This document shows positions 1-12,439 of a DNA stretch of 64,000 bases, piece by piece. Within the stretch, counting starts at the first letter, position 1; each line of letters begins with the position of its first letter. The stretch is from Polynucleobacter sp. 31A-FELB (GTDB lineage Bacteria; Pseudomonadota; Gammaproteobacteria; Burkholderiales; Burkholderiaceae). The notes beneath the pieces are model-generated. The model was not told the origin of the DNA and searched no databases. It was given only the letters and a program-made list of their open reading frames with translations. The position numbers and the translations under genes were made by a program. The stretch covers positions 62,001 to 126,000 of the forward strand of contig NZ_JACVOO010000001.1 of the NCBI RefSeq assembly GCF_018882405.1, given 5' to 3'.

Positions 1-743
1 CCAAAGACTTGCCAGAGATGGTCGTCTACGGAGTGAGCCAGCAAGAGGCCGCGCGCTTTGGTTTGCCTTGTGGCGGAACACTGCGCTTGCTTGTCGAACC
101 AAAACCGGAATTGGCAATTCTGGAAGCCATTCTGCATTCCATCTCCAATCACCAAATTACCTCCCGCACGGTGGATCTGGCGACAGGTAAATCCACGTTA
201 GATACTGGCAACCGTAACGAGGCCTTTATTTGCGATGAGCAATTAATGAAAACCACTTATGGTCCTCGTTGGCGCATGGTCATTATTGGCGCGGGACAAC
301 TTTCGCTCTACACGGCAGACTTTGCGCTTGCATCCGACTTTGAAGTCATCGTCATTGACCCTCGTGAAGAGTATGCAGAAGGCATCAATCGCGAGCATAT
401 TCAATTTATCAAGGGCATGCCAGATGATGTATTGCTAGAAATTGGTGTTGACTCTCATACGGCGGTAGTTGCTTTAACGCATGATCCCAAGCTCGATGAC
501 ATGGCCTTGATGGAAGCATTAAAGTCCCCCGCTTTCTATGTTGGTGCTTTGGGCAGCAGAATCAATACCCAAAAACGCAAAGCTCGTTTATTGGAATTTG
601 ATGTGACACAGGAGCAGGTAGAGCGTCTTCACGGACCCGTTGGTCTCTTTATCGGCGCTTTGACGCCACCTGAAATCGCCGTATCGATTTTGGCTGAAGT
701 GATTGCCGTGAAGTACGGCGTCCCAATTCCGAAAAAGGTTTAA
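1..743 (+). CDS. XdhC/CoxI family protein, 5' end outside the window
   Basis: XdhC-family proteins help insert or protect the molybdenum cofactor of xanthine dehydrogenase-type hydroxylases. The reading frame is open from base 3, before any start codon, so the gene begins upstream and only about its last 247 codons are here. The N-terminal part reads as the XdhC/CoxI domain, with a GLPCGG segment. The C-terminal half is a Rossmann fold that starts at a VIIGAGQLS motif and is followed by an acidic VIDPREE stretch, then a GALGSR segment typical of the family. No hydroxylase genes are visible on this side, so the partner enzyme is unknown. The stop is followed at once by a bidirectional terminator. 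The family call is firm; the exact partner is not known. Confidence 0.85.
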   Translation, partial: KDLPEMVVYGVSQQEAARFGLPCGGTLRLLVEPKPELAILEAILHSISNHQITSRTVDLATGKSTLDTGNRNEAFICDEQLMKTTYGPRWRMVIIGAGQLSLYTADFALASDFEVIVIDPREEYAEGINREHIQFIKGMPDDVLLEIGVDSHTAVVALTHDPKLDDMALMEALKSPAFYVGALGSRINTQKRKARLLEFDVTQEQVERLHGPVGLFIGALTPPEIAVSILAEVIAVKYGVPIPKKV

Positions 744-755
744 GGGGAAATAAAA

Positions 756-783
756 AACCCGATCAGCTAATGATCGGGTTTTT
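756..783. terminator. Bidirectional intrinsic terminator
   Basis: A 10-bp perfect stem (756-765 pairing with 771-780) with a 5-base loop carries a T run on its right and an A run on its left. It lies between the convergent XdhC-family gene and parC and can end transcription in both directions. Confidence 0.85.
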
Positions 784-810
784 CAACTTCTACCAAACTA
801 GGCTCGCTAC

Positions 811-3258
811 TTAGTTTGCCTTGAGCTTTCCATCCTTCAGTCTTGGTTCTACGAAATGACCCTTACGCGCGCGATTACCCGCAAACGATTTCAAGGTTTT
901 TGCATCCAGACTTAACTCGGTTGGCTTACCAGCACGTCCAGCGCCAGAATACGTAGCGCCATCTGGACCAACAGCAATTGCAGACGCCAACTTCTCTTTG
1001 TCATCTAAGCCCATCAGAATGACACCTTTACCGCCAGTAGGTAAACGCTTGAGTTCATCCAACGGGAAAACCAATAGCTTAGAGCTTTCAGATAAGCAAG
1101 CGACTTGCTTCATGCCAGCAGTCACTTTAGATGCTCCAAGCGGTGCATCACCACCTGGGAACTTGCTATCAATACCAACAAAAGATTTACCGGCCTTGTT
1201 ACGGGTAGTCATATCCGCCACGTTTGCAAGGAAGCCGTTACCCGATCTTGTAGAAATGAGTACGAGGTCATCTGGTTGGCCGGCATAGTAAGCCACCATC
1301 TGCGATCCAGCCGCCAAGTTCACGAAACTGGTTAATGGCGAACCATCGCCACGGGCACCAGGCAACTCGCTAACCGGTACGGTATAGACGCGACCATCAC
1401 TGCCAAAACCTTGCATCACATCCACTGTGCGGCACTCAAATGTGCCATAGAGAGCATCACCTGCTTTAAAGCCAAACTGAGTTGCATCATGCTCATGGCC
1501 CTGGCGCACGCGCACCCAGCCTTTTTGAGACACGATGACTGTTACTGGCTCGTCCAATACTTTAGTTTCAGCAACAGCGCGCTTATCTTCCTGAATCAAG
1601 GTCCGGCGATCATCACCAAAATCCTTCATATCGGATTCGATTTCTTTGATGATGCGTTTACGGAGAACGGTGTCGCTCTGTAATAAACCTTCAAGATCAT
1701 CACGCTCGGACTTGAGTTCTTTCAACTCTTGTTCAATCTTGATGCCCTCAAGGCGAGCCAACTGACGCAAGCGGATATCTAGGATATCTTCTGCTTGCCG
1801 ATCGCTGAGCTTGAATTCTTTAATCAGGTCAGCCTTCGGCTCATCACTATTACGAATGATCTTAATAACCTTATCAATATTCAGAAGAACGATTAAACGC
1901 CCTTCCAAAATATGCATACGGTCGTTAACCTTGCCCAAGCGGTGCTGAGTACGACGTGTAACGGTGCCGACTCGGAAAGAAATCCACTCAGCAATAATCT
2001 CTTTGAGGCCTTTTTGACGAGGACGGCCGTCAGTACCAATCATCACCAAATTCATTGGCGCATTGGACTCTAGTGATGTGTGGGCTAGTAATAAGTTGAC
2101 AAACTCATTGACATCAATATTTTTGCTCTTAGGCTCAAATACCAAGCGCACGGCGGCATCTTTGCTCGACTCATCACGGACACCGTCAAGCACATTCAAG
2201 ATCGTAGATTTGAGATTGTTCTGCTCTGGAGTTAAAGTCTTCTTACCAACCTTCACCTTCGGATTGGTGATCTCTTCAATCTCTTGCAGTACGCGTTGTG
2301 ATGAAGTAGATGGAGGTAACTCATTGACCACAATTTGCCACTGTCCACGAGCCAATTCTTCGATAGACCAGCGAGCACGAACTTTTAAGCTGCCGCGACC
2401 GGCTTCATAAATCTGCGCAATCTCTGCTGGAGAAGAAATAATTTGACCGCCGCCTGGATAGTCTGGGCCAGGCATGATCTCTAACAACTCTGAAGTACTC
2501 ATTTTTGGCGACTTCATCAAAGCAATCGCTGCGCTAGCTACTTCACGTAAGTTATGTGAAGGAATCTCTGTCGCCATACCTACGGCAATACCAGATGCTC
2601 CATTCAGGAGAACGAATGGTAAGCGTGCTGGTAACAACTTAGGCTCCTGGAAAGATCCGTCGTAGTTCGGCGCAAAATCAACCGTACCTTCATCAATCTC
2701 ACTCAATAAGAGGCCAGCAATTTTGGTTAAACGTGCTTCGGTGTAACGCATGGCCGCCGCGCCATCGCCATCACGTGAGCCAAAGTTACCTTGACCATCA
2801 ATCAATGGGTAACGTAATGAAAAGCTCTGGGCAAGACGTACCAATGCATCATAAGCAGATTGATCGCCATGCGGATGAAACTTACCTAATACATCACCCA
2901 CCACACGGGCACTCTTCACCGGCTTAGCATCAGCACGTAAACCCATCTCGCTCATGGAGAACAGAATTCGACGTTGAACCGGCTTTTGACCATCCGATAC
3001 ATCTGGCAAGGCACGGCCTTTAACTACGCTAATGGCGTAATCAAGGTAAGCGCGCTCTGCATAGACTGCCAGCGTTAGGCTGTCTTTGTCATCCTCATTG
3101 AGCTCAACAATTTTTGGATCATGCGGATCCTTAGTGCCACCTGCTTGAGCAGCAATTGGCTCATCCACTTCAACGATATTCATTTCAATGGGTTCGCCAG
3201 CAAATAAGTCTGCTTGATCATCTGAACCAGTACCGCCTGGAGTTTTTTTAGTTGCCAT
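811..3258 (-). CDS. parC: DNA topoisomerase IV subunit A
   Basis: ParC is the DNA-cleaving subunit of topoisomerase IV, which unlinks daughter chromosomes. The 815-residue protein has the catalytic tyrosine (Y172) in an [11 protein letters not shown] segment, and the quinolone-resistance region follows HPHGD near residues 128-132. After the cleavage domain comes the coiled-coil gate ([10 protein letters not shown]), then a short C-terminal domain without the full set of GyrA-type blades, which favours ParC over GyrA. The first 55 residues or so are an acidic, low-complexity extension before the conserved [11 protein letters not shown] start of the domain. It overlaps the parE stop by one base (TAATG), so the two subunits are translationally coupled. 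Confidence 0.95.
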   Translation of the reverse strand: MATKKTPGGTGSDDQADLFAGEPIEMNIVEVDEPIAAQAGGTKDPHDPKIVELNEDDKDSLTLAVYAERAYLDYAISVVKGRALPDVSDGQKPVQRRILFSMSEMGLRADAKPVKSARVVGDVLGKFHPHGDQSAYDALVRLAQSFSLRYPLIDGQGNFGSRDGDGAAAMRYTEARLTKIAGLLLSEIDEGTVDFAPNYDGSFQEPKLLPARLPFVLLNGASGIAVGMATEIPSHNLREVASAAIALMKSPKMSTSELLEIMPGPDYPGGGQIISSPAEIAQIYEAGRGSLKVRARWSIEELARGQWQIVVNELPPSTSSQRVLQEIEEITNPKVKVGKKTLTPEQNNLKSTILNVLDGVRDESSKDAAVRLVFEPKSKNIDVNEFVNLLLAHTSLESNAPMNLVMIGTDGRPRQKGLKEIIAEWISFRVGTVTRRTQHRLGKVNDRMHILEGRLIVLLNIDKVIKIIRNSDEPKADLIKEFKLSDRQAEDILDIRLRQLARLEGIKIEQELKELKSERDDLEGLLQSDTVLRKRIIKEIESDMKDFGDDRRTLIQEDKRAVAETKVLDEPVTVIVSQKGWVRVRQGHEHDATQFGFKAGDALYGTFECRTVDVMQGFGSDGRVYTVPVSELPGARGDGSPLTSFVNLAAGSQMVAYYAGQPDDLVLISTRSGNGFLANVADMTTRNKAGKSFVGIDSKFPGGDAPLGASKVTAGMKQVACLSESSKLLVFPLDELKRLPTGGKGVILMGLDDKEKLASAIAVGPDGATYSGAGRAGKPTELSLDAKTLKSFAGNRARKGHFVEPRLKDGKLKAN

Positions 3259-5246
3259 TAGATATCCGCCTCTACTTCGTTACCGCGCTCTTCTAACCAA
3301 TCACGACGCGCCCCGGATTCGGATTTACCCATCAGCATGTCCATTGTTTTAATCGTTTCGTCTTCTGTCCAAGTGCCTAATGTCACCGGCAAGAGGCGGC
3401 GGGTGTCTGGATTTAAAGTGGTATCCCACAATTGCTCAGCACTCATCTCACCCAAACCTTTGAAGCGGGAGATTTGCCAAGCAGATTCCTTGACACCATC
3501 TTTGCGTAATTTATCTTCAATTGCTTGAAGTTCATTTGCATCTAGTGCGTAGATCTTTTGCGCTGGCTTTTTGCCACGTGCTGGCGCATCTACCCTAAAT
3601 AAAGGTGGTCTTGAAATATGCACATGACCTAATTCAATGAGTTTCGGGAAATGCTTGTAGAACAAGGTAAGCAGCAATACCTGAATATGTGCGCCATCGA
3701 CGTCCGCATCAGACAAGATACACACCTTGCCGTAACGCAAGTTCGATAAATCCGGCGTGTCATTAGCGCCATGCGGATCAACCCCGATCGCAACCGCAAT
3801 GTCATGTACTTCGTTGTTCGCAAACAAACGATCGCGTTCTGCTTCCCAGGTATTAAGAACCTTACCGCGTAAAGGCAGAATCGCTTGATATTCTTTATTG
3901 CGACCCATCTTGGCTGAGCCGCCCGCTGAATCACCCTCTACAAGGAAGATTTCATTCAGGCTAATGTCTTGACTCTCACAATCAGTCAGCTTTCCAGGTA
4001 GCACTGCAACGCCAGAAGATTTTTTCTTCTCAACCTTTTGACCTGCGCGAGTCCTTGCTTGCGCCTGCTTAATAACCAAGTCCGCTAATTTGCGACCGTA
4101 ATCCACGTGCTCGTTAAGCCAAAGCTCAAGAGCAGATTTAGCGTAACCAGAAACCAAACGCACTGCGTCCCTGGAATTCAAGCGCTCTTTAATTTGACCT
4201 TGGAACTGTGGATCTAAAACCTTGGCAGATAAGATGAAGGAGGCACGGGCAAACACGTCCTCAGGCATGAGCTTCACACCTTTAGGCTGTAAAGCATGCA
4301 TCTCAATAAAACCTTTGACGGCATTAAAGAGACCTTCACGTAATCCGCTCTCATGCGTTCCGCCTGCTGGAGTTGGAATCAAATTCACATAACTCTCACG
4401 CACTGGTGCGCCGTCTTCAGTCCAGGTCACCACCCATGCCGCGCCCTCGCCTTCAGCAAAGGAATCATCATCACCATTACCGGTAGCGTATTGCTCGCCT
4501 TCAAATGGAGGGATGACTTCAGCACCATGACCCGCTTGAGCCATTGCTTCATTTAAATAACCGCGTAAGCCTTGGGCATATTGCCAAGTTTGACTCTCGC
4601 CAGACTTCTCTTGAATCAGGGTGACTTTGACGCCTGGCAATAGGACTGCCTTAGAGCGCAATAGACGAATGAGTTCTGGCATTGGGATCGCAGCACTATC
4701 AAAGTACTTGCCATCAGGCCATGCACGGACGCGCGTCCCGTGCGATTTATCTTCTTTACCAGCAGCACTAGTTTTAAGCTTTTCGATGACCTTGCCATCA
4801 GCAAAAGTCAAAGTAGACACTTGACCTTCACGCCATACAGTCACTTCTAGTCGCTTGGATAAAGCATTGGTTACCGAAACACCAACGCCATGCAAACCAC
4901 CAGAGAATGCATAAGCACCACCAGTGCCTTTTTCGAACTTACCGCCAGCATGGAGCTGGGTAAATACGATTTCTACAACAGGTAACTTCTCGGTAGGATG
5001 CATTCCAACCGGAATTCCACGACCGTCGTCCTCAACGCTGACACTGCTATCGGTATGCAATGTCACGATGATTTGCTTACCAAACCCACCTAAAGCCTCG
5101 TCGGAAGCGTTATCGAGCACCTCTTGAATGATGTGCAAAGGGTTGTCGGTGCGGGTGTACATTCCCGGCCGCTGACGGACGGGCTCGAGTCCTTTTAGGA
5201 CCTGAATCGATGATTCGCTGTATTCGGATGTTTTACGGGTAGCCAT
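3258..5246 (-). CDS. parE: DNA topoisomerase IV subunit B
   Basis: ParE is the ATPase subunit of topoisomerase IV. The 662-residue protein begins with the GHKL ATPase fold ([36 protein letters not shown]), continues with the transducer domain, and has the TOPRIM domain marked by [16 protein letters not shown] and DADVDGAHI, which bind the metal for strand cleavage. It ends with the RFKGLGEM segment shared by GyrB and ParE. The length is near 650 residues, without the insert found in proteobacterial GyrB, which supports ParE. It is the first gene of the parE-parC operon, and its stop shares a base with the parC start. Confidence 0.95.
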   Translation of the reverse strand: MATRKTSEYSESSIQVLKGLEPVRQRPGMYTRTDNPLHIIQEVLDNASDEALGGFGKQIIVTLHTDSSVSVEDDGRGIPVGMHPTEKLPVVEIVFTQLHAGGKFEKGTGGAYAFSGGLHGVGVSVTNALSKRLEVTVWREGQVSTLTFADGKVIEKLKTSAAGKEDKSHGTRVRAWPDGKYFDSAAIPMPELIRLLRSKAVLLPGVKVTLIQEKSGESQTWQYAQGLRGYLNEAMAQAGHGAEVIPPFEGEQYATGNGDDDSFAEGEGAAWVVTWTEDGAPVRESYVNLIPTPAGGTHESGLREGLFNAVKGFIEMHALQPKGVKLMPEDVFARASFILSAKVLDPQFQGQIKERLNSRDAVRLVSGYAKSALELWLNEHVDYGRKLADLVIKQAQARTRAGQKVEKKKSSGVAVLPGKLTDCESQDISLNEIFLVEGDSAGGSAKMGRNKEYQAILPLRGKVLNTWEAERDRLFANNEVHDIAVAIGVDPHGANDTPDLSNLRYGKVCILSDADVDGAHIQVLLLTLFYKHFPKLIELGHVHISRPPLFRVDAPARGKKPAQKIYALDANELQAIEDKLRKDGVKESAWQISRFKGLGEMSAEQLWDTTLNPDTRRLLPVTLGTWTEDETIKTMDMLMGKSESGARRDWLEERGNEVEADI

Positions 5247-5324
5247 GCGGGCAAATTGTAGTCATGTGTAAAACAAAACCCGAATTTTCCTAAATTACCC
5301 CTCTATTCATGCCAAAATTAGCAG

Positions 5325-6545
5325 ATGGGAGCCTTAAGTCATATTCGCGTTTTAGACCTCAGCCGTGTGCTTGCCGGCCCGTGGTGCGCACAAAATCTCG
5401 CCGATCTCGGCGCAGACGTCATTAAAGTGGAGCGCCCAGGCGTTGGAGACGATACCCGCCATTGGGGCCCTCCCTTTGTAAAAGATGCCCAAGGCAATGA
5501 CACCCTAGAGACAGCCTATTTCATCTGCATAAATCGCAATAAACGCTCTATTACGGTCGATATCAGCAAGCCTGAGGGCCAAGAAATCATTCGCCAGCTC
5601 GCTAAAGAGTCTGATGTAGTCATCGAAAACTATAAGGTTGGGGATCTAGCCAAGTACGGCCTTGATTATGAAAGCCTTAAAAAGGTGAAATCTGACCTTA
5701 TTTACTGCTCTATTACGGGTTTTGGCCAAGATGGCCCCTATGCGCATCGCCCAGGTTATGACTTCATCATCCAGGGCATGGGGGGTTTTATGAGTGTGAC
5801 AGGTGAGGCAGATGACTTTCCGGGAGCCAGCCCGCAAAAGGCTGGCGTGGCAATTGCGGACATCTTTACCGGCATGTATGCCAGTACGGCCATTTTGGCT
5901 GCAGTAGTGCATCGTGATCAGACTGGTCAGGGTCAATATATCGATATGGCCCTTCTAGATACTCAAATTGCTGTTATGGCCAACGTCTCTAGCGCCTACT
6001 TATGCTCGGATAAAGTGCCTCGTCGCTGGGGCAATGCCTCACCCATCATCGTCCCATATCAAACCTTCCCAACCTCAGATGGCTGGATGATTGTGGCGGT
6101 CGGCAACGATGGCCAATTCAAGCACTTTGTTGCTGCGGGTGGCGAGGCGCATTTGGCCGAGAATCCCCTCTATATCAACAATCCTCTGCGTGTAGAGAAT
6201 CGTAAGTCATTGATTTCATTACTAGAAGTAATGACTCGTCGTAAAACCAAGGCTGAATGGATCAGCCTTTTAGAGGCGGCGAACGTACCCTGTGGCCCTA
6301 TCAACAACTTCGAGGAAGTCTTTGATAACGAGCAAGTTAAGGCTCGAGGGGTCCAAATTGACGTTCCGCACCCTACTGCCGGCAATATGAAACTCGTTGC
6401 CAGCCCAATGCGACTGTCTGAAACCCCAGTTGAGGTGCGCATGGCTCCCCCGACCTTGGGTCAACATACGAATGAGATTTTGGAGGAACGCTTAAGCTTA
6501 GATCCCCAGGCTATCGCCGCCCTTCAAGATAAAGGCATTATTTAA
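5325..6545 (+). CDS. CaiB/BaiF family CoA-transferase
   Basis: Class III CoA-transferases move CoA between carboxylic acids. The 406-residue protein starts with the family signature (HIRVLDLSRVLAGP, ADLGADVIKVERPG) and has NRNKRSITVDIS and GYDFIIQGMGG segments; an aspartate in the region after the first Rossmann part normally serves as the catalytic residue. The donor and acceptor cannot be read from sequence; the closest textual resemblance is to the succinyl-CoA:glutarate (SUGCT-like) group. It stands divergently from parE across 78 bp and is followed four bases later by an MFS transporter, so the transporter may import its acid substrate. That link is inference. Confidence 0.9.
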   Translation: MGALSHIRVLDLSRVLAGPWCAQNLADLGADVIKVERPGVGDDTRHWGPPFVKDAQGNDTLETAYFICINRNKRSITVDISKPEGQEIIRQLAKESDVVIENYKVGDLAKYGLDYESLKKVKSDLIYCSITGFGQDGPYAHRPGYDFIIQGMGGFMSVTGEADDFPGASPQKAGVAIADIFTGMYASTAILAAVVHRDQTGQGQYIDMALLDTQIAVMANVSSAYLCSDKVPRRWGNASPIIVPYQTFPTSDGWMIVAVGNDGQFKHFVAAGGEAHLAENPLYINNPLRVENRKSLISLLEVMTRRKTKAEWISLLEAANVPCGPINNFEEVFDNEQVKARGVQIDVPHPTAGNMKLVASPMRLSETPVEVRMAPPTLGQHTNEILEERLSLDPQAIAALQDKGII

Positions 6546-6549
6546 CCCA

Positions 6550-7782
6550 ATGCCATCGAGCCATTCAAGCCAAAAGCTATCCCTGAGACAGGTGCTGATT
6601 TTTGGCGGACTGATGGTGACTTTCTCCATGGGCATACGCCATGGTTTCGGCCTCTTCAATTTACCCATCACCTCGGCCAATGGTTGGGGTCGTGAAACCT
6701 TCGCCCTCACCATTGCCTTACAGAATTTAATTTGGGGTGCAGTTCAACCAATCACCGGAGCACTAGCCGATCGTTATGGCGCCCTCAAAATTATGGTCGC
6801 TGGTGGTGCGCTTTATGCGCTTGGTTTAGCAGGCATGGCGATCTCTACCGATGCCTTGAACTTTTCATTGGCTGGTGGATTGCTGATTGGTCTTGCGCAG
6901 ACTGCAACAACCTATAGCGTGGTCTATGGAATCTTAGGTCGCAACGTTGCCGCAGAAAAACGGGTGTGGGCAATGGGCATTGCTGCAGCCGCTGGATCGT
7001 TTGGACAGTTCCTCATGATTCCGGTTGAGCAAGGATTGCTCAGCAGCTTTGGCGCCAATGATGCGCTACTCATGTTGGCGCTGATGGCCAGCTTGATGAT
7101 TCCAATTGCGTTTATGTTGCGTGAACCTAATTTAAGCAACTCTCAGCAAGCGAGTGATCAAACAATTAAACAAGCACTTAAAGAAGCTATCGGCAATCCC
7201 AGTTTTAGATTGCTCACCTTAGGTTATTTTGTGTGCGGATTTCAGGTGGTATTTATCGCCGTGCACTTAGCACCCTACCTCAAAGATTTATCTAAGATTT
7301 ATCCCGATGTTGGTGCACCAGCAGTTGCAACGACCGCACTGGCATTAATTGGTCTCTTCAATATTTTTGGCACCTATAGCGCTGGAATATTAGGCCAGCG
7401 CTTCCCTAAGCGCTACCTACTATCGGGGATCTATATCCTCAGGTCTGTTGCCATCATGGCTTTTGTTTGGCTGCCGCTCAGCCCGACTTCTACCTACATC
7501 TTTGCAGCCATCATGGGCTTCTTGTGGCTCTCCACTATCCCCTTAACCAATGCAATCGTGGCACAGATCTTTGGCGTTAAATACCTCACCATGCTTTCTG
7601 GCTTAGTATTTTTCTCACATCAATTGGGCAGCTTCTGTGGTGCTTATTTTGGCGGCTACTTATTTGATCGTACTGGCTCCTATTTGATTGTTTGGAATAT
7701 TGCGATTGCATTAGGCGTGTTTGCATTCTTGGTCAACTTGCCAGTGAAAGAGCGTGCGATTCATCGCGCTGCGATCGCCTAA
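6550..7782 (+). CDS. Major facilitator superfamily transporter
   Basis: This 410-residue protein has about twelve hydrophobic membrane segments and the MFS loop 2-3 signature (GALADRYGALKIMVAGG near residues 74-90). It begins four bases after the CoA-transferase stop, so the two are almost certainly co-transcribed. The pairing with a CoA-transferase suggests that it carries a carboxylate, as many monocarboxylate and oxalate/formate-type MFS members do, but no substrate can be assigned from sequence. A small membrane peptide gene follows six bases after its stop. Confidence 0.88.
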   Translation: MPSSHSSQKLSLRQVLIFGGLMVTFSMGIRHGFGLFNLPITSANGWGRETFALTIALQNLIWGAVQPITGALADRYGALKIMVAGGALYALGLAGMAISTDALNFSLAGGLLIGLAQTATTYSVVYGILGRNVAAEKRVWAMGIAAAAGSFGQFLMIPVEQGLLSSFGANDALLMLALMASLMIPIAFMLREPNLSNSQQASDQTIKQALKEAIGNPSFRLLTLGYFVCGFQVVFIAVHLAPYLKDLSKIYPDVGAPAVATTALALIGLFNIFGTYSAGILGQRFPKRYLLSGIYILRSVAIMAFVWLPLSPTSTYIFAAIMGFLWLSTIPLTNAIVAQIFGVKYLTMLSGLVFFSHQLGSFCGAYFGGYLFDRTGSYLIVWNIAIALGVFAFLVNLPVKERAIHRAAIA

Positions 7783-7788
7783 GACAAC

Positions 7789-7929
7789 ATGCCAGCCAAA
7801 CTTCGTTTCCCGCAATGGCTCCTATATCCATTTGCAATCATTATTCTGGGCATGATTTTTTTTGCCTACTTTGCACCTGACATGATGGTTGCCATCACCA
7901 ATTCAGTATGGGCAATGTGTGGCTGGTAA
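7789..7929 (+). CDS. 46-residue single-span membrane peptide
   Basis: This short reading frame begins six bases after the MFS transporter stop, on the same strand. The predicted 46-residue peptide has a basic start (MPAKLRFPQW), one clear membrane span of about 20 residues (roughly 10-30), and a short tail. Its position and composition suggest a real small membrane protein, possibly an accessory to the transporter. There is no strong ribosome binding site, only AAGA, so translation may depend on coupling. I do not recognise the family, and the alternative is a chance frame. Confidence 0.45.
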   Translation: MPAKLRFPQWLLYPFAIIILGMIFFAYFAPDMMVAITNSVWAMCGW

Positions 7930-7990
7930 TCAGTGGATAATGTTTCACGTCCTAACATCTTTTTGAAAAAATAGTTTTTAATTTTTTATT

Positions 7991-8065
7991 CTCGCCGTAG
8001 CACAATGGATAGTGCACATGCCTCCTAAGCGTGGGATACAGGTTCGATTCCTGTCGGCGGGACCA
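7991..8065 (+). tRNA. tRNA-Arg (anticodon CCT)
   Basis: A full cloverleaf of 75 nt with encoded CCA is present. The acceptor stem pairs CTCGCCG with CGGCGGG (one G-T pair), the anticodon stem pairs CATGC with GCGTG, and the loop CTCCTAA has CCT at positions 34-36. The T arm is ACAGG-TTCGATT-CCTGT. It reads AGG codons. Confidence 0.95.
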
Positions 8066-8081
8066 CTCCGGAATAAAAAAC

Positions 8082-8104
8082 TTATCCACAGGTTTTGTGG
8101 ATAA
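8082..8104. promoter_or_regulatory. Inverted pair of consensus DnaA boxes
   Basis: TTATCCACA at 8082-8090 and its exact inverse TGTGGATAA at 8096-8104 are separated by five bases. Each matches the consensus DnaA-binding 9-mer. A one-mismatch copy (AGTGGATAA) lies at 7932-7940, and the sequence to the right (8181-8270) is very AT-rich. There is no dnaA or dnaN gene nearby, so this is probably not the main origin; a DnaA titration or regulatory site is possible. The repeat could also act as a plain hairpin. Confidence 0.5.
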
Positions 8105-8276
8105 ATACTCGAAAGTTTTCGTAAGTCGCAGATTTGTATAGAGTGACCTAGCTTGCTTAAATTATGAGCATCCACCTCCGACAAAAATATAAATAAAGAT
8201 CTATTGACAATTGAAATTCGTTTATAGATTTTTAGATTACTTTTTTAGTATTTTTAATTTCTCTTACACTTAGGGC
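8105..8276. other. AT-rich region upstream of the Nudix gene
   Basis: These 172 bases hold no gene that I can support. A TTGACA hexamer is at 8204-8209, but no good -10 lies 16-18 bases further on. A TACACT hexamer at 8264-8269 would place a transcript start almost on the ATG of the next gene, so a leaderless message is possible. Both ideas are weak. Confidence 0.3.
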
Positions 8277-9116
8277 ATGCACAAAGTCACTACCAGCACC
8301 ATTGCCGCCCTTGAGGAGATGCTCCAAAACACGGCAAGATCAGCTCCACAAGATTTTTTACCTATTCATTTTCTGGGTGGTGCCACCTCTGGGCAGGTTA
8401 TTGGGCACTTAAATCCTGATTTCACCCTGTATTTACAGGAATCCTTGGCTAAAAATCCAATCCCCCATATAGAAATGGGTCACGATCGTCTGACTATCCG
8501 CCATGCAAGACCCGTGGCACTCTCCGAGAGCATGGCGAAATTGGCTGACCGGATGCACCAAGGTGGCTTTATTCCGGGCTGGCGACATGAAGATTTCGCC
8601 TGGATTGACCAAAATGGGCATGAATACTTCCGTTTAGAGCGCTCTGCCTTCCGTACTTTTGGCTTTCAGAGCATGGCAACCCACATTAATGGCTATACCA
8701 AGGCCGGCAATCTCTGGCTTGGACGCCGGAGTGAAACCAAGGCTACTGACCCAGGTCGACTAGATAACCTTGCTGCTGGCGGTATTGGGGCCGATGAAAC
8801 CCCCTGGGTTAATGCCCGCCGAGAATTATGGGAAGAAGCTGGCGTTCCACCGCAGATTTCTGACCAAATTGAGCCAGTGGGCCGCATTCATATGCGCCGC
8901 CCCATTCCAGGGCGAGGTTTTCATGATGAGCAGCTCTATATCTATGACTTGGAGCTAGCGGACAATTTTGTACCAACCAACCACGATGGTGAAGTCAGTG
9001 GTTTTATCGAAATCTCGATTTCAGAGGCTGCAGCGCGCATTCTGGCCGATGAATTCACTAGCGATGCCGCTTTTGTGACGGCGGATTTCATATTGCGTAA
9101 TACCAAAGCAGGCTAG
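8277..9116 (+). CDS. DUF4743-Nudix hydrolase, probable thiamine-diphosphate damage-control enzyme
   Basis: Residues 1 to about 125 form a DUF4743-type N-terminal domain, and residues 130-275 form a Nudix domain. The Nudix box is complete (G168, E174, R182-E183, E186-E187, G189), so the metal-binding catalytic residues are intact. This architecture is that of the yeast Tnr3 N-terminal part and its plant and bacterial relatives, known to hydrolyse damaged (oxo- and oxy-) thiamine diphosphates. Its position directly upstream of the TPP riboswitch and thiC operon fits that role, although it lies before the riboswitch and is therefore not controlled by it. The gene has only a weak ribosome binding site (TAGGG close to the ATG). 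The fold is certain; the substrate is inferred from family and context. Confidence 0.88.
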   Translation: MHKVTTSTIAALEEMLQNTARSAPQDFLPIHFLGGATSGQVIGHLNPDFTLYLQESLAKNPIPHIEMGHDRLTIRHARPVALSESMAKLADRMHQGGFIPGWRHEDFAWIDQNGHEYFRLERSAFRTFGFQSMATHINGYTKAGNLWLGRRSETKATDPGRLDNLAAGGIGADETPWVNARRELWEEAGVPPQISDQIEPVGRIHMRRPIPGRGFHDEQLYIYDLELADNFVPTNHDGEVSGFIEISISEAAARILADEFTSDAAFVTADFILRNTKAG

Positions 9117-9202
9117 ATTTCCCCGCCCTAGACTGAAGCACTCTTCACCACTTGATTTTGGTCACCCAACTTGGTGTGAATTCGTGGTTAAATTAGATCT
9201 AA

Positions 9203-11287
<2,085 letters not shown>

Positions 11288-12439
11288 GTGACTAAGGCAT
11301 TCTCAAACGGCAAATATGCCATCGTTGGCGCCGGCCTCATGGGTCGGTTGCTAGCGGTTGCGCTTGCTAAACGCGGCGCTCAAGTTGAGCTGTTTGAGAA
11401 AGGCGGCTCAGATGCTGCTAATGCGGCTGCACGTATTGCTGCCGCAATGCTTGCGCCACTGGCGGAATCTGCCATTACGGAAGATAACGTTGTGCGGATG
11501 GGTGTTCATAGCCTACCGCGTTGGAAGCAACTCATCGATGAACTAGCTAAGCCGGTTTACTTTCAGCAAGATGGCACTTTGATCTTATGGCATCGTCAAG
11601 ATGCCAGTGATGCGGAACGTTTTGCCTCCCATCTTGAAAGAAATTGTGATCGTAATCAGGCGCTTTCTAAACCGATTCATTTGGATAGTCAGTCTCTAGC
11701 GGAAATCGAGCCCGGGGTTGCTGATCGCTTTACCCAAGGTCTCTATCTTCCGAATGAAGGCCAACTCGATAACCGCCAATTACTGGAAGCTTTGTTAGTC
11801 GAGCTCACTTTAATGAAGGTACCCTGTCATTGGAATCAAGCCGCCAATCCTGAAGAGCTCCGTAGCAAAGCGCATGGTTTTGATTGGGTGATTGATTGTC
11901 GGGGCCTGGGTGCGAAGGATTCTTGGAAACAGCTTGGTGACGAATCTAAAGATTTGCGTGGCGTGCGTGGCGAAGTTATTCGCTTGCAAGCACCAGAGGT
12001 CAAACTGCGTCGCCCTACTCGTTTAATTCATCCGCGCTATCCAATTTATATCGCCCCAAAAGAAGATGACGTCTATGTAGTTGGCGCTACAGAAATTGAA
12101 TCCGAGGATTTATCTCCGATGAGCGTGCGCTCCGCCATGGAATTACTCAGTGCGGTTTATACCGTGCATAGTGGTTTTGCCGAAGCGCGTATTTTGGAGA
12201 TGGCGACACAGTGCCGCCCAACACTCAAAGACAACTTGCCCGAGATTTCAGTTGATCAAAAATCCAACCAGGCTGATCTCATGATGATCAATGGTCTCTA
12301 TCGCCATGGCTTCATGATCTCTCCAGCTATTCTGGATTGCGCATTAGAAGTATTGAGCTCAGGATCTAGCTCTACTGCAATTGAATTAGGATTAGAAGTC
12401 ACAGGCTCGACCCATCAGGAGCTAAGTGCATGCGCATAA
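11288..12439 (+). CDS. thiO: FAD-dependent glycine oxidase for thiazole synthesis
   Basis: ThiO oxidises glycine to the imine that ThiG uses to build the thiazole ring. The 383-residue protein begins with an FAD-binding Rossmann motif (YAIVGAGLMGRLLAVALAKRG) and an acidic residue at the end of the second strand (VELFEKG), and carries the GQLDNRQLLEAL and RHGFMISPAI segments typical of DAO-fold amine oxidases. It starts with GTG directly after the thiC stop, with no spacer, and overlaps the thiS start by 10 bases. The use of ThiO rather than the radical tyrosine lyase ThiH marks this as an aerobic-type pathway. Confidence 0.93.
   Translation: MTKAFSNGKYAIVGAGLMGRLLAVALAKRGAQVELFEKGGSDAANAAARIAAAMLAPLAESAITEDNVVRMGVHSLPRWKQLIDELAKPVYFQQDGTLILWHRQDASDAERFASHLERNCDRNQALSKPIHLDSQSLAEIEPGVADRFTQGLYLPNEGQLDNRQLLEALLVELTLMKVPCHWNQAANPEELRSKAHGFDWVIDCRGLGAKDSWKQLGDESKDLRGVRGEVIRLQAPEVKLRRPTRLIHPRYPIYIAPKEDDVYVVGATEIESEDLSPMSVRSAMELLSAVYTVHSGFAEARILEMATQCRPTLKDNLPEISVDQKSNQADLMMINGLYRHGFMISPAILDCALEVLSSGSSSTAIELGLEVTGSTHQELSACA

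Noticed and set aside
7978..8184. Minus-strand frame of 68 codons with a DRNRTCIPRLGG stretch
   Set aside because: It is antisense to the tRNA-Arg gene. Such tRNA-shadow frames are a well-known source of false 'hypothetical proteins'.
8082..8270. Main replication origin
   Set aside because: DnaA boxes and AT-rich sequence are present, but there is only one good pair and no dnaA, dnaN, gyrB or parAB genes nearby.
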